A DNA stretch of 64,000 bases from JAZUCT01 sp045639255 (GTDB lineage: Bacteria; Bacillota; Clostridia; Christensenellales; UBA1242). Shown here one piece after another: positions 1 to 7,298 of this stretch. The notes below the pieces were generated by a model. That model searched no databases. It was not told the origin of the DNA and saw only the letters and a list, made by a program, of their open reading frames with translations. Each line of letters starts with the position of its first letter. Within the stretch, counting starts at the first letter, position 1. Both the position numbers and the translations under genes were made by a program. The DNA lies in contig JAZUCT010000011.1 of NCBI GenBank assembly GCA_045639255.1, positions 1 to 64,000 on the forward strand. The letters are read 5' to 3'.

Positions 1-395
1 TCATAATTTTGGCTATACATAACAAAATTGCCATTTTCGCCTTGTTCAAGTTCACCTGTTAACAAAACACCAAATCCACTTCCGAAATATGAATTTTTTT
101 CAAAAGCAGTTGCAGGCGAAGCAACTTGGAAAGTTGCAAAATTGTTTGACATATCGTATGGCACAAGTTCTGGTGGAATAAATTTATTAAGATTAACCTT
201 TTCTTTATTTTTTGGTTTTCTGCCCCTTGTTAAACCTTTAACTGGCTTAACAGTGCCTGTTTTAATTGCAATAATTGCATCAATAAGTTGTTGCCTTTTA
301 AGTGTTGTTGGTGATGTTACACCAACTTCGCGGGCATAATTTCTTAGTTCATAAATGCCCATATTCAACAAGGTTTGTTCCAACATTTCGTTCAT
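1..395 (-). CDS. Rho N-terminal domain protein, probably transcription terminator Rho (partial)
   Basis: This reading frame runs off the left edge of the window, so only about 131 N-terminal residues are seen. Residues 14-40 (YELRNYAREVG, then LKRQQLIDAI) match the small helical Rho-N/SAP-like domain. A basic linker (GRKPKNKEK) follows, then a glycine-rich stretch that could open the RNA-binding cold-shock-like domain of Rho. The start at 395 is preceded by a good AGGAG ribosome-binding site. The ATPase core is outside the window, so a stand-alone Rho-N protein cannot be excluded. It lies downstream of ypeB but behind that gene's terminator. Confidence 0.5.
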   Translation of the reverse strand, partial: MNEMLEQTLLNMGIYELRNYAREVGVTSPTTLKRQQLIDAIIAIKTGTVKPVKGLTRGRKPKNKEKVNLNKFIPPELVPYDMSNNFATFQVASPATAFEKNSYFGSGFGVLLTGELEQGENGNFVMYSQNY

Positions 396-484
396 AAAAT
401 CACCAACTCCTTTTTTAAATTTTCAAAATATATATAACATAATTATCAAAAATTGTCAATTTTTTAAAAAATATTGTAAATATT

Positions 485-529
485 TTAAAAAACACACTTG
501 GATAAGTGTTAAACTTAAAAAGTGTGTTG
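485..529 (-). terminator. Intrinsic terminator after ypeB
   Basis: Read on the minus strand, a 9-bp stem (AACACACTT with AAGTGTGTT) is followed by a T run immediately downstream of the ypeB stop codon. Confidence 0.7.
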
Positions 530-537
530 TTTTTTAA

Positions 538-1899
538 TTAAACAGTTAAATCGCCTTCACTGGTTGAAACAACCCTTAAAATGTTTTCTTGTTTGCCAGT
601 GTTTGCGTTAATATAAACATAATATTCGTTGCCCTGCATTGCTCCATAGAACTCGTAACAAAGCACTTCTCCACCAAATTCCATTGGAATTAAGCAAAGT
701 TTTGTTGAAAAAATTTCCATGCTTGAATTAACTTTTTTAAGGGCTTCTGTTGCACCAAGCGTTGCATTTAAGTTTGTTCGTTCTTGGTGGTTATATGCAT
801 AACTAACAGCATCGAAACCACAAACAACACCTGTTGTTTTTTCAATTTTAACCTTAACCATATCTGGGTAAACATAGCAATTTTCAATTTTTGGCACAAG
901 GTTTATAAATGCATAGTTTCCCATATCGGTAACATAAACCGGCACAACAGTATCGAACCCAATGTTAAAGCAAAATTCTTGTGCAATAAGCATAATTTCT
1001 GCATTTGATTTTCCATAATCGCTGTTTGCAACTGTTGGATTTGTTTCGTCAATGGATAAAATAAAACCACCACGCTTGCAAATTTGCACATTATATTTTT
1101 TGTTGTTTTCCACAGTTACAGTGAAGTTATAAGTTGTGAATTTGCCTTCTGTTGTGTTTTCATATTTAATATCGGCAATGGTGAAAACTTTTCCAATTGT
1201 GCCAAAAATAATTTCACTTGCAACTTCTTTTGAAACTTCTGTTTCCGGAAGCCCCACAATTTGTTTATTTAACACCGCATCTGAAAATGGTCCATCGTAA
1301 ATAAGCGATGGCACAGACGATGTTAACTTGCTGGAATTTACCCATTCTTCTGAAAAATAACTTACTTCTTTGTTGTTTATATCAATGTTATCAATAATTC
1401 TGTAATCGCCCAACACTTTAAGTGCAAGATTGTTAAGTTCCACCTTTAATTGTTGTGAAGTGGCATAGAATTCTTCAAGTTGGGCATTTTCTTCACTGGT
1501 TAGTGTTTCGCCATAATAAAGTTTGTTTTTCATGGCATAGCAATAGCCACCTAATGTATTAACAAAGTTAAGCGTGCTTTCAATGGACGAATGTTCAATT
1601 GGCAAACTGGCAAGGTCGCCCTGCACACTGGTGCAAGCAAGATATATTTCACTTAACATGTTTTGCCTTGCATCGCTATCCAGCGAAACAATAACTTTTG
1701 AAAGGTTTGCTTCAACATCGTCCATGCCATCAACGGCTTGATAGAACGATTTTTCATATTGGTTTTCAAGGTGATTGGAATATGTTACTGCCAAAGTTTT
1801 TTCAGTAACTCCCCAAATTGCCAAACCAACAGTTGCAATGCTTAGCACAACAATTGGAATTATGAACTTTAAGTGTTGTTTAAAATATTTATTTTTCAT
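538..1899 (-). CDS. ypeB: Germination protein YpeB
   Basis: YpeB is the partner of the cortex-lytic enzyme SleB. In Bacillus each protein needs the other for stability in the dormant spore, and SleB degrades spore cortex during germination. The 453-residue length is typical. An N-terminal membrane segment spans about residues 11-31, followed by an extracytoplasmic helical region and C-terminal PepSY-like repeats (about residues 220-450). The gene starts 9 bp after sleB ends, the usual sleB-ypeB pairing. It is the last gene of a probable spoIIR-sleB-ypeB unit and is closed by a terminator. In Bacillus the pair is expressed in the forespore under sigma-G; no sigma-G promoter was identified here. 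Confidence 0.9.
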   Translation of the reverse strand: MKNKYFKQHLKFIIPIVVLSIATVGLAIWGVTEKTLAVTYSNHLENQYEKSFYQAVDGMDDVEANLSKVIVSLDSDARQNMLSEIYLACTSVQGDLASLPIEHSSIESTLNFVNTLGGYCYAMKNKLYYGETLTSEENAQLEEFYATSQQLKVELNNLALKVLGDYRIIDNIDINNKEVSYFSEEWVNSSKLTSSVPSLIYDGPFSDAVLNKQIVGLPETEVSKEVASEIIFGTIGKVFTIADIKYENTTEGKFTTYNFTVTVENNKKYNVQICKRGGFILSIDETNPTVANSDYGKSNAEIMLIAQEFCFNIGFDTVVPVYVTDMGNYAFINLVPKIENCYVYPDMVKVKIEKTTGVVCGFDAVSYAYNHQERTNLNATLGATEALKKVNSSMEIFSTKLCLIPMEFGGEVLCYEFYGAMQGNEYYVYINANTGKQENILRVVSTSEGDLTV

Positions 1900-1908
1900 T
1901 TTTCACCC

Positions 1909-2586
1909 CTAATAACAAAAAATATGATTTCCAATGGTTACCGCTTGTGGCCTTGACCATATCCACTTGCTTGTGGCTGTTCTTGGATTAAAATAATATA
2001 TGCAACCATAAGTTGGGTCCCAGCCATTCATGGCATCACGGGCAGCATTTATTGCTGTTTGATTTGGTGTTAAGTTAATTTGCCCATCGTTAACGGCGGT
2101 GAATGCCCAAGGTTGATAAATAACCCCTGAAATTGTGTTTGGAAATTGTGAACTTTCCACCCTGTTTAAAATAACAGCCGCCACCGCAACTTGACCTGTG
2201 TAACTTTCACCCCTTGCTTCGGCATACACCGCTTTTGCAAGCAAATATAAATCGCTGTTGGTTGTTGTGGCAACACTTTGCACACCCAGCATTCTTAGCA
2301 CCCAGCCATCAGCTTCACCAGTTGGGGTTCTGCCGTTATCTTGCTGATAGTTTGCAACAGCGTTGCGGGTTATTGGGCCATAGTAACCAGTAACTTCGTG
2401 CTTAAAATAGCCCAAATATTGCAATCTTGCTTGAACCTTTCTGGTTTGCTCGGTGGTTAATGTTGCGGTGAAAATTGAATTATCTTCGGTGTTTGTGTAG
2501 TTAATGTTAAAAAGCACCATACCAAAAACAGACAGCACAACCACCAAACTTATTGAAGTTATTAACTTTGCAATGTTTTTTTTCAT
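1909..2586 (-). CDS. sleB: Spore cortex-lytic enzyme SleB
   Basis: SleB is a lytic transglycosylase-type cell wall hydrolase that opens cortex peptidoglycan at muramic-delta-lactam sites during germination. The 225-residue protein has an N-terminal signal or membrane segment (about 8-28), a peptidoglycan-binding domain (about 42-100, with VQARLQYLGY) and a C-terminal Hydrolase_2 domain (about 112-225). The latter contains AKAVYAEARGE with the expected catalytic glutamate and the conserved AAVILNRV and IYYFNP segments. It lies between spoIIR (15 bp upstream) and ypeB (9 bp downstream) on the same strand. The N-terminal segment should target it to the forespore envelope. Confidence 0.93.
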   Translation of the reverse strand: MKKNIAKLITSISLVVVLSVFGMVLFNINYTNTEDNSIFTATLTTEQTRKVQARLQYLGYFKHEVTGYYGPITRNAVANYQQDNGRTPTGEADGWVLRMLGVQSVATTTNSDLYLLAKAVYAEARGESYTGQVAVAAVILNRVESSQFPNTISGVIYQPWAFTAVNDGQINLTPNQTAINAARDAMNGWDPTYGCIYYFNPRTATSKWIWSRPQAVTIGNHIFCY

Positions 2587-2601
2587 AATAAAAATCCTTT
2601 C

Positions 2602-3138
2602 TTAGTTAAAAAATTTTTCAATCATTTCTTTAATTCGTGATTTAAAGGTTACGCTTTGCGAACCATTATAGTTAACATTCATAAAGCATAGTGGCGGATA
2701 AATAACACACCACCAGTTATCGCCTTTTGCTTCGCCCAGTTCCACAATAAGTGCATCGTAAACCCCGCTTTCAAGCGTTAAATCACTGTTATAAACCCTT
2801 GTTGGAAAATATTCTTGTTTAAGGCTTACTTTGGCTGTGTAGGCAAAATTTGCTTTATGTAGGCAGTTATTTGCAACTTGTGTTAACAACCCTTTATTTT
2901 TTTCAATGTTTTGCATTAACTCTGCTTTTGTGTTTGAACACGCAACAATTGAATAAAGAGTTTTAACAATTTCATCTTTAATTTCATACTTAATATCTTG
3001 GTCAATAAACAAATTCGAGTTTGCACGAATATGTATGCGTAAATAATCGCTGTTTGCACTTTGATTTGTGTTGCCTGCAAACATAAAATAACCAATTCCA
3101 CTTATAACAATTAAAGCCACAACAAAAAATTTGTTCAT
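2602..3138 (-). CDS. spoIIR: Stage II sporulation protein R
   Basis: SpoIIR is the forespore-made signalling protein secreted into the intermembrane space. There it triggers SpoIIGA to cleave pro-sigma-E in the mother cell. The protein is 178 residues with an N-terminal hydrophobic segment (about 4-20). It carries the family hallmarks RIHIRANSN near residue 34 and GDNWWCVIYPPLCF near residue 145. The start at 3138 is chosen over an in-frame ATG at 3168 because AAGGGAG sits just upstream of 3138. It is directly upstream of sleB and ypeB. This is unusual because spoIIR belongs to the sigma-F regulon and sleB-ypeB to the sigma-G regulon in Bacillus. Confidence 0.92.
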   Translation of the reverse strand: MNKFFVVALIVISGIGYFMFAGNTNQSANSDYLRIHIRANSNLFIDQDIKYEIKDEIVKTLYSIVACSNTKAELMQNIEKNKGLLTQVANNCLHKANFAYTAKVSLKQEYFPTRVYNSDLTLESGVYDALIVELGEAKGDNWWCVIYPPLCFMNVNYNGSQSVTFKSRIKEMIEKFFN

Positions 3139-3198
3139 AAAAAACTCCCTTGCTTTAATAATTGCCACATTTATAATTTTTAAACATGGCTACATAAC

Positions 3199-3223
3199 AA
3201 AAAAAGAACCCGCTAAGGTTCTT
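3199..3223 (-). terminator. Intrinsic terminator after the small lipoprotein gene
   Basis: The minus strand shows a 7-bp stem AAGAACC/GGTTCTT with a 6-base loop, followed by a run of T. It lies 13 bp downstream of the 3237 stop codon and separates that gene from spoIIR. Confidence 0.75.
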
Positions 3224-3236
3224 TGTTTGTTTAAAG

Positions 3237-3602
3237 TTAGTCGCCCATTTCTTGTTCAACAGGTGGTTTTGTGAATGTTCCATCAACGCCATATTCAAAA
3301 TCGTAAAAGAATTCTGCTGGTTTTTCTTCAAGAAGAACAAAATCAGTGAATGTTAAAAACTTTCCATCTTTTGTTGTGAATTGCATTGTGTCTTTATAAC
3401 TTAACCATTGATATTTTTCTGCCTCAATAAGCCAAGTTTTTCCATTAACTTCAACCAAAAAGAAATAACCCTTATCACCCACAACTGTTTCTGTTTGTGG
3501 AATTGAATTTTGATTTTCATTACTGCATGAAACTGAACCCATAACTGCTGAAAGCGCAAATCCAGATGCAATAAGTTTTTTTACTAAGTTAAATTTTTTC
3601 AT
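3237..3602 (-). CDS. Small hypothetical lipoprotein
   Basis: I do not recognise the family. The 121-residue product has a lipoprotein signal peptide: basic start, hydrophobic core, lipobox GSVSC with the acceptor cysteine near residue 27. A short polar linker and a mature domain of about 85 residues follow. The mature part contains two aromatic-rich beta-like segments (YFFLVEVNGKTWLIEA and LTFTDFVLLEEK) and no catalytic motif. It should be anchored on the outer face of the membrane. It is a single-gene unit with a consensus promoter (3626-3654) and its own terminator. Confidence 0.65.
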   Translation of the reverse strand: MKKFNLVKKLIASGFALSAVMGSVSCSNENQNSIPQTETVVGDKGYFFLVEVNGKTWLIEAEKYQWLSYKDTMQFTTKDGKFLTFTDFVLLEEKPAEFFYDFEYGVDGTFTKPPVEQEMGD

Positions 3603-3625
3603 ATTGTGTCCCCTTTACTGAATAA

Positions 3626-3654
3626 ATTTTAACACGCATAAGGCTTAATGTCAA
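3626..3654 (-). promoter_or_regulatory. Sigma-A-type promoter of the 3237 lipoprotein gene
   Basis: On the minus strand: -35 TTGACA (3649-3654), 17-bp spacer, -10 TAAAAT (3626-3631). An A/T tract upstream resembles an UP element. The -35 and its upstream flank are nearly identical to the promoter at 20606-20634. Confidence 0.75.
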
Positions 3655-3675
3655 TAGTGAATTTTTTTAAAAAAA

Positions 3676-3703
3676 CAAAAACACAAGCATTAACTTGTGT
3701 TTT
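3676..3703 (-). terminator. Intrinsic terminator after the SipL-like gene
   Basis: Minus-strand stem ACACAAG/CTTGTGT (7 bp, 6-base loop) followed by T-rich sequence, 23 bp downstream of the 3726 stop codon. Confidence 0.7.
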
Positions 3704-3725
3704 ATATAATATAACAATTTAATCA

Positions 3726-5258
3726 TTAACTATGTTTGCGGTAAATAACCACTTTATCGCCCTTATTAACACCTTCGGCAAGTTTTGGGTTTTGCGAAAC
3801 AACTTCGGCAGGATTTATGCACATTTTTTTGGCAATTGTCCAAGCGGAATCGTTATCCTTTGCAATGTAAATGCTTAATGCGTTTTTGTTGCAAACCCTA
3901 TCTTCCGTTGCAGTAACTGATGTAACAACAGCACCAACTTGTGTTTCATAGAAGTTTGCAAACACCATTAAGTTTGCATCAATTTCAATTTCCCTGCCCC
4001 TGCGAATTCTTGCAATAACATCTGTTAGCAAACTGTTAACTTGCACTTGGCAATTTTTTGCCATGTTTTCAACAGGCATGCTGCTTGCAAACGGAATTTC
4101 AATTTGCATTTTGCTTTCAACACTTTCTTCTGCATTCAAATAAACAACAGTTGTGTAGGCAATGCCTTCAATGTTTAAGTTATATTCATCACAGAATGCT
4201 TTTGTAACAACTGCGTTGCTATCCAACACGCACAAAATTTTATCTATTCTTGCACTTTCTTCGCTTATTTCGGTAACACCAAATATTTTTTCGTTATAAC
4301 TTTGTGTGCCTAAACTTTTTGTGTAGGCAAAACTTGCATATGAAAGTTGAAGTTTTTGCGATAAACTGAAAATATCTGAAACAACTTGTGCTTGATTTTC
4401 ACTGCACACTTCGCCACAAAGGTTAAAGTTTAAGTTAAGTTTAATTGTTGTAACATTTTCTTGCGAATCAATTTCGGCATTAACACCATCTCTCATTGCT
4501 TTTGCGGTTACAAATGCAACATCGGTTGCTGTGCAATCTGGGCAATCAATTTCATATCTGAAATTAAATGTGTTTGCAATTTCTTTAACATCAGTGGCAT
4601 CATCTTTTGCATATTCATAGCAAATGCTGTAAGTAACAACACCTGAAACTGTTACATAGCCCTGTGCTGTTATAACACTGTTAACAAGCGGTGTTGCACT
4701 TAAATGCAACAATCTTAGCGGAAGTTCGCTTACATCAATTTCTTGTGTTGCCAAATAGTTTGCGTTAATTTTTGTTTTAAGTTGCGAATATGAAAGTTGT
4801 TCTGTTTGATAAAAAACATCGCCTGTTGCATTGTTTAAATATTTAACTTCGCTGTTAACAACTGCATAGCCATTAACTTCAATAAGGCTGTTAACGGTTA
4901 TTCGTTCGCCAGTTGTTTCTTTAACAGCAACATCAACAAGCATTGCGTTAAGGCAAACATTTGCTTGATCGGTTAAGCCTTCAACCGCAATTGAAGTTGA
5001 AAAATCTGCGGTTTGTGTTACATTTTCTTTCATTCCATCAATTTTTTCGTAAATGGCAGAATATTCAATAACACCATTAACTCTAACAGAGTTTCTGTCT
5101 GTGTTGGTGCTTACAATAATTGGGGTTGCGTTAATGCTTAGCACTTTGCCAATTTCAACGCCATCTGCCCTTAAAACTGTTTCGTTTGTAACTTGCACTG
5201 GTGAAAGTGTTTTTCTTAACCCTGCGGTTAGTGTGCCATAATTTGCTTCAAAACTCAT
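3726..5258 (-). CDS. SipL-like spore coat/morphogenesis protein (DUF3794 repeats plus LysM)
   Basis: The 510-residue protein has several DUF3794-type domains. Recognisable segments include ERITVNSLIEVNGYAVV near residue 117 and the RRGREIEIDANL region near residue 415. A C-terminal LysM domain spans about residues 463-506 (DSAWTIAKKM, then GDKVVIYR). This is the architecture of SipL, which in Clostridioides difficile tethers SpoIVA and the coat basal layer to the outer forespore membrane. There is no signal peptide, consistent with a mother-cell cytoplasmic location. Other DUF3794-LysM proteins exist, so the exact SipL assignment is inferred. It is a single gene with a downstream terminator. 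Confidence 0.75.
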   Translation of the reverse strand: MSFEANYGTLTAGLRKTLSPVQVTNETVLRADGVEIGKVLSINATPIIVSTNTDRNSVRVNGVIEYSAIYEKIDGMKENVTQTADFSTSIAVEGLTDQANVCLNAMLVDVAVKETTGERITVNSLIEVNGYAVVNSEVKYLNNATGDVFYQTEQLSYSQLKTKINANYLATQEIDVSELPLRLLHLSATPLVNSVITAQGYVTVSGVVTYSICYEYAKDDATDVKEIANTFNFRYEIDCPDCTATDVAFVTAKAMRDGVNAEIDSQENVTTIKLNLNFNLCGEVCSENQAQVVSDIFSLSQKLQLSYASFAYTKSLGTQSYNEKIFGVTEISEESARIDKILCVLDSNAVVTKAFCDEYNLNIEGIAYTTVVYLNAEESVESKMQIEIPFASSMPVENMAKNCQVQVNSLLTDVIARIRRGREIEIDANLMVFANFYETQVGAVVTSVTATEDRVCNKNALSIYIAKDNDSAWTIAKKMCINPAEVVSQNPKLAEGVNKGDKVVIYRKHS

Positions 5259-5308
5259 AAATTAACTCCTTTAAATTAATCTATGAATATTCTATGAACG
5301 CATTAAAC

Positions 5309-5330
5309 AAAAAAGAACCAATTAAGGTTC
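5309..5330 (-). terminator. Intrinsic terminator after veg
   Basis: Minus-strand stem GAACC/GGTTC followed by TTTTTT, immediately downstream of the Veg stop codon. Confidence 0.7.
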
Positions 5331-5334
5331 ATTT

Positions 5335-5586
5335 TTAACTAAGCAAATCTGTTATTTTCACATCGCCACACATAACATCGAAATAACTGAACGAGTTTTT
5401 TTCAATGCTAAGTTCATCGCCTTCGCAAAATTTCACCGTGAAAAGCGATGGATAAACATTTTCAATAACTCCGCTGAAAAACGAAATTTTTTTTCTGCCT
5501 TTATTAATTTCCATTTTAACCGTTTTGCCTTTAAGCAACATAATGCTTTGCTTAACTTCTTCAAGGCTCATATTTAATTTTCTCAT
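5335..5586 (-). CDS. veg: Veg family protein
   Basis: Veg (DUF1021) is a small abundant Firmicute protein with an SH3/Sm-like beta-barrel; in Bacillus subtilis it has been linked to biofilm control. The 83-residue sequence shows the family layout: an N-terminal helix, then GKTVKMEINKGRKK near residues 19-32, a YPSLFTV strand near 45 and FSYFDVMCGDV near 66-76. The start at 5586 is chosen because GGAAGGTG precedes it, whereas an in-frame ATG at 5616 has no such site. In Bacillus veg lies close to rsmA; here rsmA is about 4 kb away with spo0A between them. Confidence 0.8.
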   Translation of the reverse strand: MRKLNMSLEEVKQSIMLLKGKTVKMEINKGRKKISFFSGVIENVYPSLFTVKFCEGDELSIEKNSFSYFDVMCGDVKITDLLS

Positions 5587-5632
5587 AAACACCTTCCCTG
5601 TTTTAATTTTAGACATAACTTTTAAAATTTAA

Positions 5633-5659
5633 ACAAAAAAACGCAACTTAATTGTTGCG
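5633..5659 (-). terminator. Intrinsic terminator after the acidic zinc-ribbon gene
   Basis: Minus-strand stem CGCAAC/GTTGCG with a 6-base loop followed by seven T, 33 bp past the 5692 stop codon. Confidence 0.75.
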
Positions 5660-5691
5660 CCATAAGTTTAAAATTAACAAAGATTTAAAAA

Positions 5692-6153
5692 TTAATCATC
5701 GTCTTCATCATCAAAATCATCATCGTCATCGTCAAAATCATCGTCATCAAGGTCGTCAAGGTCAAAATCATCATCGTCATCATCGTCATCAACGCCTTCA
5801 TCATCATCTTCGCCGTCAGTTATGCTAACCATTTCACCAAGTTCTTCGTTATCCAAAATTGAATCGTTATCATCTTCCAAATAATCAGTCCAATGTGAAT
5901 CGTTATCATTATCGTTATATAAGCCATCTTCCAATGCCTTTTCTTTTGCGCAACTTGCACACATTATTTCATCTTCTTGAATATAGTTTGCCTTGCAAAT
6001 TGGGCAAATTTCCATTTCTGCTTCTTCATCTAGGTCAAAAGTGTTAGCAGAAGAAATTTTCATTTCTTGTTTGCAAACTTCACAATATTTATCCCTTTTA
6101 ACAATATAGTTAAGTTCGCATCTTGGGCATCTTATATAAGTTGGGGTTCTCAT
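5692..6153 (-). CDS. Zinc-ribbon protein with poly-aspartate tail
   Basis: The function is unknown. The 153-residue protein has two Cys4-type zinc ribbons: CPRC with CEVC (about residues 9-29) and CPIC with CASC (about 50-68). The last 40 residues are almost wholly Asp and Glu, with scattered Phe, Leu and Val. The paired ribbons suggest a nucleic-acid or protein adaptor. The extreme acidic tail could act as a nucleic-acid mimic or a cation/chaperone-like tail; that is inference. It is a short single-gene unit between Veg and spo0A with its own terminator. The Asp codons are mainly GAT with some GAC, not a pure microsatellite. Confidence 0.7.
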   Translation of the reverse strand: MRTPTYIRCPRCELNYIVKRDKYCEVCKQEMKISSANTFDLDEEAEMEICPICKANYIQEDEIMCASCAKEKALEDGLYNDNDNDSHWTDYLEDDNDSILDNEELGEMVSITDGEDDDEGVDDDDDDDDFDLDDLDDDDFDDDDDDFDDEDDD

Positions 6154-6286
6154 GGTTTAAAAATTATCTCCTATTGTTAATTAATATGCAAACAAACTTA
6201 ATTTATTCACAAAGTTAAATTTGCTAGCAATAGTATATAAGCATTAACAATAAAAGTCCACTAAATTTTAATGTTTTTTAAAAATT

Positions 6287-7051
6287 TTATGCACCTTCAA
6301 TAAGCATTTTATCTGCAACAAGTGCAATAAATTCGCCATTGGTTGGTTTTTCGTTGTTTGAATAAACTTTAACACCAAATAATGAATTTATGTTTTCAAT
6401 TTTGCCCCTGTTCCAAGCAACTTCAATTGCATGCCTTATTGCCCTTTCAACTTTTGAAGGGGTTGTGTCGTAACGCAAGGCAATGTTTGGATAAAGTTTT
6501 TTGGTTATTGAGTTAATAATTTCAGGGCTGTCGATTGCCATTTTAATGGCTTCACGCAAAAACTGATAACCTTTAATATGTGCAGGAATTCCAACGGTTA
6601 TAAAAATGTTGGTTATTTTTTCTTCAAGTGCACGGTTAAACACCCTTTTAACATTTGAAACTTCTTTTTTGTTTGCATTAAGTTCAAACATTTCTTCAAT
6701 GCGTTTTGCAACAAGTTCCACTTCATATGGTTTTGCCATATAATAACTTGCACCTAAGCCAATTGCTTTTTGAACAAAACCATCTTGCATAAGTTCACTA
6801 AGCACCATTATTTTTGGTTTAACTGAAAGATTAAGTGCGTTAATTTTTTCCATAAAACCAAACCCATCAATGCCTGAAAGAACAATATCTGTTAAAATTG
6901 CATCAACGCCCGATTTAACAATTTCCAGTGCCTTGTTTGCATTTCCCACAGCACCAACAACTGTGAAATTTTCAAGTTTTGAAAAATGTTTTTCCAATGT
7001 TTCCCTTGATTGATTGTTATCATCAACAATTAAAATTTTAATGTTTTGCAT
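6287..7051 (-). CDS. spo0A: Sporulation master regulator Spo0A
   Basis: Spo0A is the response regulator that commits the cell to sporulation when phosphorylated. The receiver domain (about residues 1-125) shows the acidic pair D10-D11, phospho-acceptor D55 in LTDIVLSG, and the conserved lysine in MAKPYE. The C-terminal DNA-binding domain (about 140-254) has the six-helix Spo0A_C signature, including [20 protein letters not shown], the recognition-helix region that reads 0A boxes. The 254-residue length fits the family. A sigma-A-type promoter (7097-7125) and two near-consensus 0A boxes (7186-7202) lie upstream, suggesting autoregulation. spoIVB, the usual neighbour in Bacillus, is not adjacent. 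Confidence 0.96.
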   Translation of the reverse strand: MQNIKILIVDDNNQSRETLEKHFSKLENFTVVGAVGNANKALEIVKSGVDAILTDIVLSGIDGFGFMEKINALNLSVKPKIMVLSELMQDGFVQKAIGLGASYYMAKPYEVELVAKRIEEMFELNANKKEVSNVKRVFNRALEEKITNIFITVGIPAHIKGYQFLREAIKMAIDSPEIINSITKKLYPNIALRYDTTPSKVERAIRHAIEVAWNRGKIENINSLFGVKVYSNNEKPTNGEFIALVADKMLIEGA

Positions 7052-7096
7052 AAGTTTTTTTCTCCTATTTTTTTTGAACTTTTTTAAGTTAATTTG

Positions 7097-7125
7097 ATAA
7101 TATCACACAAAAATTGCTTAAACAA
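7097..7125 (-). promoter_or_regulatory. Candidate sigma-A-type promoter of spo0A
   Basis: On the minus strand: -35 TTGTTT (7120-7125), 17-bp spacer, -10 TATTAT (7097-7102), about 45 bp upstream of the spo0A start codon. Confidence 0.5.
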
Positions 7126-7185
7126 CAAAAAATTTTGAAGAATAATTTATCAAAATCCATAAATTTTAGGAAGTTTGTTTATAAA

Positions 7186-7202
7186 AGTCGAATTATGTCG
7201 CA
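7186..7202. promoter_or_regulatory. Tandem near-consensus 0A boxes upstream of spo0A
   Basis: The plus strand reads AGTCGAA (7186-7192) and TGTCGCA (7196-7202). Each matches six of seven bases of the Spo0A box TGTCGAA. They lie in the same orientation and are offset by exactly 10 bp, one helical turn, as expected for a tandem Spo0A dimer. They are about 60 bp upstream of the candidate spo0A promoter. Confidence 0.4.
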
Positions 7203-7241
7203 CACCTTAGATAAAACCTTAGATTTTTGCATTTTAACAAC

Positions 7242-7281
7242 AAAAAAAATGCCGAACTTAAATCAATAAATTCAGCATTTT
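7242..7281 (-). terminator. Intrinsic terminator after the 7299 lipoprotein gene
   Basis: Minus-strand 10-bp stem (AAATGCTGAA with TTCGGCATTT, one G-T pair) followed by eight T. Confidence 0.7.
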
Positions 7282-7298
7282 AAATTCAATTTTAAAAT

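Noticed and set aside
3139..3198. A sigma-F promoter upstream of spoIIR.
   Set aside because: GTTTA and GGCAATTATT resemble the -35 and -10, but the spacing is short and two conserved -10 positions mismatch; too weak to call.
5692..5820. A simple-sequence microsatellite in the acidic tail coding region.
   Set aside because: GAT and GAC codons are interspersed with TTT, CTT and GAA codons, and the frame is maintained to a terminator-linked stop, so it reads as selected protein sequence.
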